Made by a program: the position numbers and the translations under genes. A stretch of DNA of 40,722 nt from Bacteroidales bacterium (GTDB lineage: Bacteria; Bacteroidota; Bacteroidia; Bacteroidales; PWNQ01), in the NCBI GenBank assembly GCA_021738505.1, contig JAIPBW010000024.1, forward strand, positions 1 through 40,722. The letters run 5' to 3'. Under the pieces are notes generated by a model, which had not been told where the DNA came from, ran no database searches, and saw only the letters and a program-made list of their open reading frames with translations. Below, piece after piece: positions 30,973 through 39,602 of the stretch. Positions within the stretch are counted from its first letter, which is position 1. Every line of letters begins with the position of its first letter.

Positions 30973-31395
30973 ATGGAACAAAGAGATTTATTAAAAGATC
31001 AAATTGAACAACTTGGTAAAGTTTTGGCTAAAATCCTGTCTGACTTTCCTGGATTGAAATCGAGCAATAATGTTGCTCGAGGCATTGAAATTTCAAACGA
31101 GCGTTTGCAAAATGAAGCAAATATCAATATTGATAAGTTAATCACTCTCCACAAAGCAGAATTGGCAGAATATGTCAAGAATCGAAAGCTGACAGAAGGT
31201 CATTTGGAAACTTTATCTGAATACTTGAAAGAAGCAGGAAAAGCTATAGCTGAGAGCAATAAAAATGAAGCACAATCATATTTAGCTAAAGCAATAGAAC
31301 TTCTTGATATTGCTGATGAAACTTCAAAAACAATGTCGTTTGATCGAGTCAATAAAAAGAATAAAATTAAAACCGTGCTCCAGGAATACATATAG
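30973..31395 (+). CDS. Conserved small helical protein of unknown function
   Basis: In-frame internal start MEQRDLLKDQIEQLGKVLAKILSDF preferred over the ORF-track start at 30778 (upstream part looks non-coding). Confidence 0.7.
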   Translation: MEQRDLLKDQIEQLGKVLAKILSDFPGLKSSNNVARGIEISNERLQNEANINIDKLITLHKAELAEYVKNRKLTEGHLETLSEYLKEAGKAIAESNKNEAQSYLAKAIELLDIADETSKTMSFDRVNKKNKIKTVLQEYI

Positions 31396-31447
31396 CTTAT
31401 GCAGGTGAAATGCTAAATTCAGGAAACAACAATATTAATACCCGTTG

Positions 31448-32146
31448 TTATTTCTCCAAATGCGATAAAACATATTTCTTATAAGTTCGCGAAATCGGAA
31501 GTTCTTTTTCTTCAAGAAAAACGGATTCTGAATTAAAAGATTTAATCTTACTGGTTGCCACCAGAAAGGAATTATGAATTCTGATAAAACCAAATTTCTT
31601 TAAAATGTCTTCCATATTTGATAAAGAATCGTGTGTTATAATTGTTTCATCGGCACAGACTACTTTTACATAGTCTTTCAAACTCTCGATGTAATCAATT
31701 TTCAAAACATCAATTTTGTATGTTTTTCGATTGGCTTTAACGTTTATGAAACTTTGATTGTCGTTTATAATTTCATTATGACAAACCGGGTTATTCTTTC
31801 TTTCATAGAATTTATTAATGGCCATAACAAAGCGATCAAACGAAATAGGTTTTAATAAATAATCAATAACATCTAACTCAAATGCCTCTACAGCATAATT
31901 GCGATAGGCCGTGGTGAAAATTACTCCGGGATTAATTTTCCTCCGCTTCAAAAATGATATTCCGTCAATCTCAGGCATTTCGATATCCAGAAAAATCAGG
32001 TCTATACTTTCTTTACGTAATAGAACCATAGCCTGCAAGGTATTCTCACATTCGCCTATAAGTGCCAGATCAGGCATTTTTGCTATGTGAGTTTTAACCG
32101 CTTCCCTAGCCAAAGGCTCATCGTCAACTACAAGACATTTAATCAT
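31448..32146 (-). CDS. LytTR family response regulator
   Basis: CLVVDDEPLAREAV, FLDIEMPEIDGISFL, DYLLKPISFDRF; C-terminal LytTR KIDYIESLKDYVKVV..IRIHNSFLV. Confidence 0.95.
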   Translation of the reverse strand: MIKCLVVDDEPLAREAVKTHIAKMPDLALIGECENTLQAMVLLRKESIDLIFLDIEMPEIDGISFLKRRKINPGVIFTTAYRNYAVEAFELDVIDYLLKPISFDRFVMAINKFYERKNNPVCHNEIINDNQSFINVKANRKTYKIDVLKIDYIESLKDYVKVVCADETIITHDSLSNMEDILKKFGFIRIHNSFLVATSKIKSFNSESVFLEEKELPISRTYKKYVLSHLEK

Positions 32147-33203
32147 TTCTTAAATTTATTGGTATGGATAAAAATACTAAATATTGCATCTGTTTTTCAA
32201 ATATATCAAGTTGATATTTTTCCTGATATAGCAAATCCAGGCGTTTCTTAACATTCATCAAGCCTATGCCATTGGTTTTATTTGTTATTTTATTCTGCGG
32301 TTTACTATTTGCAACATGAATATTTAACCCCTCATTTGTTTCTTTTATGGAAATATTTATCCATGATTTTTCCATGGATTTTGCTACTCCATGTTTGAAA
32401 GCATTTTCAATAAATGGAATAATTAACATGGGAGGAATTTGAATATCTTTCGATTTTAGATCGGTATTAAAATCAAGGTCTACTCGATTTGCGAATCGGA
32501 TTTTTTCAAGATCAATATAGTTCTTAATGATATTTATTTCGTTGGAGATAGCAATTTCAGGGGTATTAATCCGGTAAAGAATATAATCCAAAATATCGGA
32601 AAGCTTCATCACTGTATTTGCTGTTTGATCCGATTGTTTCATGGCTAATACATAGATACTATTTAGAGTATTAAATAGAAAATGTGGATTAATTTGTGTT
32701 TTCAACACTTGTAGTTCTGCTTCAACTTTTTCTTTTTGCACTTTTTGTTCCCGGAAATCCTTCTCGTTCCATCGTTTGTAGAACTTTATGGCAATGGCAA
32801 TGAAAACCACAAAAAACAGATTAAAAAAGAGCATTACGATATCGATCATTTCAGGAAACAACCGGTAACCATCAGATAGTAATTTTATAACTAATAACAA
32901 AGTGAGCAATAGCTGGATATAGAAAAACATGACAATGGTTACAAAAGCAAATGCAAAGAACTTTTTTTTCTCGTTTTTTAGTAAGAGATTTGGAATTAGA
33001 TGGTAATTAAATGCATATGCCGTTATGATTGCTACTAATAAGTTAATAATCGATGCACCAAATGTATAGCTGTTGATCTCGCTATATCTTTTATAGTAAA
33101 AGAAGTAAAAAAACCATACACAACCCCAAAAGATTATGTGCACAGACACTCTGGTTATATTTTTTACTGAAAGATCCATTGTTTTGGAATCCAATATCGG
33201 CAT
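32139..33203 (-). CDS. LytS-like sensor histidine kinase
   Basis: TM segments; QINPHFLFNTLNSIYVLA; PPMLIIPFIENAFKHGV; GIGLMNVKKRLDLLY; overlaps response regulator by 8 nt. Confidence 0.95.
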   Translation of the reverse strand: MPILDSKTMDLSVKNITRVSVHIIFWGCVWFFYFFYYKRYSEINSYTFGASIINLLVAIITAYAFNYHLIPNLLLKNEKKKFFAFAFVTIVMFFYIQLLLTLLLVIKLLSDGYRLFPEMIDIVMLFFNLFFVVFIAIAIKFYKRWNEKDFREQKVQKEKVEAELQVLKTQINPHFLFNTLNSIYVLAMKQSDQTANTVMKLSDILDYILYRINTPEIAISNEINIIKNYIDLEKIRFANRVDLDFNTDLKSKDIQIPPMLIIPFIENAFKHGVAKSMEKSWINISIKETNEGLNIHVANSKPQNKITNKTNGIGLMNVKKRLDLLYQEKYQLDIFEKQMQYLVFLSIPINLRND

Positions 33204-33413
33204 AATTCCATTATAAAGATATAAATTTAGCTAATATACATTTTTAGTTATGCAATACGCAAAATAATGACGTATTTTTGCATTAATAGAGCTTAAAATG
33301 TAAATTTTATGTATAAAATGGTGCATCAGATAAATAAAAATTTTGGACTTGATTTTTGATTTAGGTTTGAAACATTCAAATTAAAATTAATGTCTAACTA
33401 AAATTTATCAATT

Positions 33414-33797
33414 ATGTCAATGTTCGAATTTTTATTTACAACACTTTCCGGTTTCACCTTCTTATTGATTGGATTATCTGTATTGGGTATAATTATTTAT
33501 GGCCCCTTTTTAAGCTTTAAGCTTTATCGATCTAAAAAGAAAGAGATAAACAAGACCAATATTGACGCTATGCTGGTTTTGGGCGTAGTAGTATTTATTT
33601 CCGGAATTCTTAATCAAATTGCAGGAATGATTGAGGCGCTTGAAACAATGATTGAAACAACTGACATTTCACCTCAGTTAGTGATGAATGGATTAATTGA
33701 ATCTTTCAAAATTCCTGTATTTTGTGCTTTTATGTTAATCATATCATTAATCTTTTGGTATTTTAACAAGAAGAAATGGGAAACACTAAACAGCTAG
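33414..33797 (+). CDS. Small membrane protein, MotA/ExbB-like TM organisation
   Basis: 127 aa, three apparent TM segments; upstream TATTTTTG element at 33273. Confidence 0.55.
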   Translation: MSMFEFLFTTLSGFTFLLIGLSVLGIIIYGPFLSFKLYRSKKKEINKTNIDAMLVLGVVVFISGILNQIAGMIEALETMIETTDISPQLVMNGLIESFKIPVFCAFMLIISLIFWYFNKKKWETLNS

Positions 33798-33992
33798 CGA
33801 TCTAATCCTAAACATTTCATCTGATGAGACCTCAGATAATCCCTCAGGAAAATATTTTTATGCTGGTGGAATTATTGTCGCAATTTTGGTAATGATTATC
33901 CCTCAATTTTTCATAGGAAGGGAAATATATAAAATTGAAAGAGGAAAAAATAACTCTTAAAATTAAGGATCAATCACCCTGTGATCCGTGAA

Positions 33993-34022
33993 CCTCTTGT
34001 CCCGGCTATCCGGGACAAGAGG
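33993..34022. repeat. Perfect inverted repeat CCTCTTGTCCCGG-CTAT-CCGGGACAAGAGG
   Basis: 13-bp perfect stem, 4-nt loop. Confidence 0.9.
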
Positions 34023-34231
34023 TGATTAATTTGGAACAAACTTCGCCAGCTAAACCGGCGTTATTTCGTCAGGTAAAACAATCTCTGGCTCTCTGGAGTT
34101 TCCAAGCCTCTCGCCTGCCTTTTCAAAAAAATAACTTCATAAAACCCACAACAGGCAGGACGAACAATCTATCTGACTACCTTTAGCATGTCACAATACC
34201 AACAAAATCAGAAAAATATAAATAATAAATC

Positions 34232-34261
34232 TTGATTTATTAAAAGTTATGTTTAAATTTG
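34232..34261 (+). promoter_or_regulatory. Promoter of the 1226-aa protein gene (TTG-N19-TAAATTTG)
   Basis: TTG at 34232-34234, 19-nt spacer, TAAATTTG at 34254-34261. Confidence 0.5.
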
Positions 34262-34386
34262 CTAAGGGGAAACGTAAGATTCCAAATAAAAAACAATGAA
34301 AGGTATTTATTTAAATAGAATGCGGGTTATACACAACACATGTGAATATATAAACAAGTTACTTCATACCTCAAACAAAAAAAAAG

Positions 34387-37300
34387 ATGAAATATACACT
34401 ATTGTTGACGTTTCTCTTCGTTGCGCTATGCGTTAGTTCACAAGAAACACCGACCTGGATCACGCAATTCGAAGAATCCAAAGTTCAACTCATTGACGTC
34501 GAAAACTTTTCAAAAGACAAGTTGATAGCCATCAAAAAATATTCGAAAAATTACCGTTTGATCACGATCGATAAATCCAATGGAGACACAACAGAAATAC
34601 TTAGATTAAAAGGAGGCTACCATTTTCAAACAACACAAGTCGAAGTTGACCATAGCGGAAATGTGATCGTTGCCGGTACGTATAGAAAGGAGATGAGCAT
34701 TGAAGCTTACCAACGATTGAGCGACAATAATGTTACCAAAACATTTCTGCTTAAATTCAAACCCGGACAGGCAATAGACACCACGAACATCAAGCATTTC
34801 AATGCTCTGGAAACCACTCAGCTGGGCATTCTGCCGGGCAATGAGATCGTATTAAGTGGATTCTTTCGCTACAAAGCAAACATAATGGGACAAGCGTTAA
34901 AAGCAGGGTTGGACGATGTGTTTATCATGAAACTTACACCGCAACTGGAACTGGACTGGATCAAAAACTATGGATCTGGTGGAGATGAACATGTTACGGC
35001 CATGCACATTGCCCAGGATGGAAATATTGTCATTTCTGCAAAGATCAACAGGGATTTCGACCTGGGCGAAGGTCATCACATAAAACTGGAAAAAGGCGTG
35101 CTTCATGGTGCCGCTCTTTGGAAAATAGATCCTGCGGGTCGTATAATCTGGCATCATGTATTTGGGGCTTACAGTTTTGGAAAAGTTAACATTGAAGCGA
35201 TCACTGCTAACAAAAACCACCTTTTTCTCGGTATCTATTCCCAACGTGGCTGCTTGTTTAATCAGGACACAATCCATTCCATGGGAAGAAAAGATGTGTT
35301 GATCGCAAAGATTGATCAAAATGGAAAAAACAGTGCTTTGCTCTCTCACATTAAAAGTCCACACGACGTTTTTATTGCCGGGCTCGGCCTTCACAACAAC
35401 ACATTACATCTGGCGGGATCCTTCAAAAAACGGGTTCATATCGGCCATAATCGCTATTACGCCGCTGGAGACACCAATCGTTTAAATCATGACATCTATT
35501 ATTTTACATTGAATACAAATTCCCTGCAGCATGATTTTCAAGCGATCGGATCGGATAAGTATGAAGATTTACAGACACTCACCGTAGATGATCGCCATGC
35601 ATATTTCACCGGTAACTTTAACAAGGAATTTTCATGGGGATCTTTTGATTTAAAGAACACGAAATATACCAACGGTGGTTTTATGGCTGCATTACCGTTG
35701 GCGCCTTTAGCCGGCAACCCTGACCCAAAGGAAGAACCCGTTCCTGATAATGAACCTGATACCCAGAAATGTCCCGACCCTTCCAGACCAACTATATTAT
35801 CGATTGATAAGTATACAAATAGTCTGAACGTATTCTGGAGAAAAGTAGATCGTGCCGATCACTATGAGTTGATCGTCTCCGAGAATGTTACCATGACAAA
35901 ACCGGTGTTCAAATCAATGAAGATAGCCCCCACAGAAGACCCTTCATTTCGCATAAAAAAGCTCCAACCGGATCATAGTTATTATGTGCGGGTCTTTGTG
36001 GAGATCAATTGTGAAAACAAGCGCGCGAAATCTATGACAATTGCAGCAAAAACAAAATCTGTGGAAGATGAAGAAGATCCAAATGAGGATCAGGATCAAA
36101 ACGAAATAACGATCGATTGTCCAACACCTCCTCAACCAGTATTCAGACATATTGAGGCTAAAAACACCGGGTTTATTGCACAGTGGTATTCTGTTCAACG
36201 TGCCGCACATTATGAGTTTTATGTGTCTACGCAAGCAAACTTCGCTGATACCATTTTTAGAAATACACAAATCAATGCAACCCTGTCCCCCAAACAAACT
36301 GTATCTCAATTACAGAATGAGCGGGCTTACTTTTTCAACGTGATCGTCCAGAATGACTGCGGTAAGCGAAGTCGCTCAAGAACCCGAAAAGTTAAAATAC
36401 CGTCAAAAGAAGAGTCTCCAACAAATGCCTGTCTCCCTCCCCGGCCAGAGATTACTGATGTACAGGTCAAAAACTATGAATTTACCGCATATTGGAAACC
36501 TATTCCTGAAATCAAATACTATGACCTATACGTTTCAAAACATGAAGACTTTTCGGATACGATCTATCAATCGAAACATCTTTATCCCACCCAACAAACC
36601 GTTCACACAGTTTCGAATTTGTATCCTAAAAAGAACTACTATTTTAATATCGTGGTCTCGAAGAAATGTGATAATCAAATCGAATACGCCCGGTCATCAA
36701 CCCGGTCGGTCACTACTACATGCATTGATGATACCATCATTATGGAAAACCTCGATGGAGAAGTACAATTCCAACTCGTCGACTGTGAAGGAAAAGTAAA
36801 ATGTATGGGAACCCTGGTGAACGATACGGTTTTCCTCATTGGAGAATGTACGGACGATGATCCCGGGACACTGAATATGGGAGAAAAGCCGGAGTCTACA
36901 CTTCTTGGTCCGATCGACCTCACCTTAACAAGCGAATGTACTGAAGGACAGCGACCCGTTCCGGTCAAAGAACCTGGAAAGCCAACACGATACGAATGTG
37001 TCGAATTGCCTGAACCTTATGGACTGGACCACTCTTGTTATGATCTTCCAACGGATGAGGAGCGACTCATCTGCCTCGCCAATGAAGGCGTAAACAAAGT
37101 GGAGAAAATTATGGCTAAAATGGATGAGATGCGCAATGAATTGGCCTCCATGGATTATGATGAATCCTCTACTGAAGCAGAGAAACAATCACTTGAAAAA
37201 AAGGCAAAATACCTCGTTGAACGATTTGAAGCATTGAAAGATACTTTGGATATCATACGGGAAGACTATGAAAAGCGACTCAATGCCATTACGATCAAAG

Positions 37301-38067
37301 GGAATATTTCGATCGAAGCCAAAAATCAGGGGACAGGATTTACTATTGGGCCTAACCCCATTGCATATACTGTTCGCTGGAATAAGTATGATGATGCTTT
37401 TGAATATTCAGGGCCTCAATTGCTCTTAGAAATGAACGTTTCTAATTTCCCGCGAAAAACAGTTAGAGGTTTTGCAAATAAAATAAAGATAGAAACAACA
37501 CGTAGCTTCAAAATGGCCGTTCTTGACGAGCACGGGGACACGATCGGAGGCGTGGGCACTCTCTCAGTCTCTCCATGTATTCAGGTAAGAGGAACGATTA
37601 TCTTCAATCTGGCGGCACTAAATAAATTCGAGAAGATGAGTCATGTTGTATTCTGGGACCCCGGCTATAAATCGTATGACCCAAAATACTGGCGCGAATG
37701 TAAGCCCGGTAATCTTGCCTCAAAACACAAAAAAGAACGGTTTGAGCAGGATATCCTTTCCGACATTGACCTGGATGAGATCAGCAACATAGAACTTCAT
37801 ATTTTCCTGAGCCTAACGAATCGATTAAAGAATGTCAACTATTCAGATCCGTTTGAGGCGTATGACCAGGCCATAGCAAGAATGGCACCCGTTTACTTCG
37901 AGTTCTATGCAGATCCCCAGTTGACGTTTTCCATTCTTCAGGGTATACGAAGTGAAGTCGCAGGTAAATTTAATAAATACTTCTATCACAATGGAATCAA
38001 GATCTATTATGGATATAAGGAATTCAACGCTGAAACCGGGAAGAAAATCAAAGAAGTGCTGGAGTGA
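34387..38067 (+). CDS. Secreted 1226-aa protein: beta-propeller-like N-terminus, about three FN3-like repeats, Cys-containing linker, coiled coil, unknown C-terminal domain
   Basis: Signal peptide; repeats such as NSLNVFWRKVDRADHYELIVSENVTM..DHSYYVRVFVEINCENK, NTGFIAQWYSVQRAAHYEFYVSTQANF..AYFFNVIVQNDCGKR, YEFTAYWKPIPEIKYYDLYVSKHEDF..NYYFNIVVSKKCDN. Confidence 0.8.
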   Translation: MKYTLLLTFLFVALCVSSQETPTWITQFEESKVQLIDVENFSKDKLIAIKKYSKNYRLITIDKSNGDTTEILRLKGGYHFQTTQVEVDHSGNVIVAGTYRKEMSIEAYQRLSDNNVTKTFLLKFKPGQAIDTTNIKHFNALETTQLGILPGNEIVLSGFFRYKANIMGQALKAGLDDVFIMKLTPQLELDWIKNYGSGGDEHVTAMHIAQDGNIVISAKINRDFDLGEGHHIKLEKGVLHGAALWKIDPAGRIIWHHVFGAYSFGKVNIEAITANKNHLFLGIYSQRGCLFNQDTIHSMGRKDVLIAKIDQNGKNSALLSHIKSPHDVFIAGLGLHNNTLHLAGSFKKRVHIGHNRYYAAGDTNRLNHDIYYFTLNTNSLQHDFQAIGSDKYEDLQTLTVDDRHAYFTGNFNKEFSWGSFDLKNTKYTNGGFMAALPLAPLAGNPDPKEEPVPDNEPDTQKCPDPSRPTILSIDKYTNSLNVFWRKVDRADHYELIVSENVTMTKPVFKSMKIAPTEDPSFRIKKLQPDHSYYVRVFVEINCENKRAKSMTIAAKTKSVEDEEDPNEDQDQNEITIDCPTPPQPVFRHIEAKNTGFIAQWYSVQRAAHYEFYVSTQANFADTIFRNTQINATLSPKQTVSQLQNERAYFFNVIVQNDCGKRSRSRTRKVKIPSKEESPTNACLPPRPEITDVQVKNYEFTAYWKPIPEIKYYDLYVSKHEDFSDTIYQSKHLYPTQQTVHTVSNLYPKKNYYFNIVVSKKCDNQIEYARSSTRSVTTTCIDDTIIMENLDGEVQFQLVDCEGKVKCMGTLVNDTVFLIGECTDDDPGTLNMGEKPESTLLGPIDLTLTSECTEGQRPVPVKEPGKPTRYECVELPEPYGLDHSCYDLPTDEERLICLANEGVNKVEKIMAKMDEMRNELASMDYDESSTEAEKQSLEKKAKYLVERFEALKDTLDIIREDYEKRLNAITIKGNISIEAKNQGTGFTIGPNPIAYTVRWNKYDDAFEYSGPQLLLEMNVSNFPRKTVRGFANKIKIETTRSFKMAVLDEHGDTIGGVGTLSVSPCIQVRGTIIFNLAALNKFEKMSHVVFWDPGYKSYDPKYWRECKPGNLASKHKKERFEQDILSDIDLDEISNIELHIFLSLTNRLKNVNYSDPFEAYDQAIARMAPVYFEFYADPQLTFSILQGIRSEVAGKFNKYFYHNGIKIYYGYKEFNAETGKKIKEVLE

Positions 38068-38523
38068 CGAGTGAATAGTGAAAAGTATCTCCAGATAATA
38101 GATACGGCCCTGTCACATACTAAGAACTCGAAGTTCATTACTCACAGTCCAAACTGTTTTGCGAAGATTTAGGGGCCGGCCGCTCATGATCACCTTGAGT
38201 CAGTAGACAATTGCAACAGGGCAGGCAATGTTGATCGTTAGATTCATTTTGCCTTATAATTTATTCCGGTTAAGGTTATCCCATTAGAATACCAATAAAA
38301 TCAGAAACTAAAACACCCCATAGCCTATTATAAGCTTAGACCAAGTTGTGTTTCAACCATCCCTCCTCATAATTTTAAATAACTTTTAATCATAAAATCT
38401 TAACATTCGAAATTTTTACATAAATTTGTGAGTGAAGGACTTTGATAAAAAGATTAAAGCCTTATTAACACCTAACGGTAAGCTTAATCCGAAAAATAAA
38501 GAGGGTGGAATAGAAAAGTAATG

Positions 38524-38541
38524 TTTTGTTTTAAAACAAAA
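38524..38541. promoter_or_regulatory. Perfect 18-bp palindrome, candidate operator of the downstream XRE-containing operon
   Basis: TTTTGTTTTAAAACAAAA, about 44 nt upstream of the first ATG. Confidence 0.5.
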
Positions 38542-38584
38542 TATGATTAAAAAATGTTAAAAATAAACCTGTAGGTTGATTTTT

Positions 38585-39127
38585 ATGAATATAGTAACTA
38601 TATTTGCAAATAGATTATACGCTATTCAATTTGACAATGAGTCTGAAAATGAACTTGCACGAATAGTAAATATGTGGAAAGATGTAGAATATCTTTTCAA
38701 TTATTTTGATAGCAACAGAGAATATTTTGATAATTCATACTGGAATGGAGTTACTATTGAATATGCAACTGATAAAACCCTTGAACTGCTGGATGATATA
38801 TACGACACACTAATTAAATGTGCAGCAGATAATACAGAATCAACTTTAGATGCTATATTTTACCCACTAAGTGATAATCTAAACAGCGGACAACTAATTT
38901 TAGGAAAAAGCAAATTAAAAAAAGCACAGAACTGGTTAAGATTTTATGCATTAAAAGTAGAACCGAATGTATATGTTATAACCGGAGGTGCAATTAAGTT
39001 AACCCATAAGATGCAGGATCATCCTGATACGACTCAGGAATTAATGAAGTTAAATAAATGCCGTGATTTTCTTATTCAAAATGGAATAATAGACCTGGAT
39101 GGGTTTACTGAAAATAATGAGGATTAA
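38585..39127 (+). CDS. Candidate toxin of a TAC-like operon (RelE/HigB-like C-terminal half suspected)
   Basis: ATG at 38585 preferred over the track's TTG at 38576; C-terminal RFYALKVEPNVYVITGGAIKLTHKMQDHPDTTQELMKLNKCRDFLI resembles RelE/HigB-like beta-sheet/helix pattern; directly precedes an XRE gene. Confidence 0.65.
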   Translation: MNIVTIFANRLYAIQFDNESENELARIVNMWKDVEYLFNYFDSNREYFDNSYWNGVTIEYATDKTLELLDDIYDTLIKCAADNTESTLDAIFYPLSDNLNSGQLILGKSKLKKAQNWLRFYALKVEPNVYVITGGAIKLTHKMQDHPDTTQELMKLNKCRDFLIQNGIIDLDGFTENNED

Positions 39128-39131
39128 AACT

Positions 39132-39602
39132 ATGTCTAAGAAACTTGATAAAATAAATAGTATTGCCCGGAAAAGTGGGAATAGTATTATTGAAGAAGCA
39201 AAAGCTCAAAAACAGAACCGGCAATGGATAAAGAAATCGCGCAAGATTGCCATACACATTCTCAGTGAGATAAAAAGACAAAAGCCGAATAATGGAATGT
39301 CTCAGAAAAAGCTTGCTGAAAAAATGGACGTTAGTCCACAGTACATCAATAAAATAGTTAAAGGAGAAGAAAATCTGACATTGGAAACAATATCCAGAAT
39401 TGAAGAAGTATTGGGGGTTGAATTATTCAATGTTGACCTGCCTCAAAGCAACATGTATGTAGAACCCTATAAATCAGACTATCAGCATATTACTTCTCCC
39501 TCAAAGGTACAAGATGGCGATAGAGCAAATTTTGACAATATTATCGATTTTACATCCTATAACGATTCCGATGATGATAAACCCTCAGGAACCTATGGAT
39601 AA
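39132..39602 (+). CDS. XRE-family HTH protein, candidate antitoxin with C-terminal extension
   Basis: HTH MSQKKLAEKMDVSPQYINKIVKGEENLTLETISRIEEVLGVELF; start 39132 preferred over the track start at 39099; 4 nt after the upstream stop. Confidence 0.85.
   Translation: MSKKLDKINSIARKSGNSIIEEAKAQKQNRQWIKKSRKIAIHILSEIKRQKPNNGMSQKKLAEKMDVSPQYINKIVKGEENLTLETISRIEEVLGVELFNVDLPQSNMYVEPYKSDYQHITSPSKVQDGDRANFDNIIDFTSYNDSDDDKPSGTYG

Noticed and set aside
38174-38181. GGCCGGCC palindrome
   Set aside because: Single 8-mer, no further structure; not informative alone
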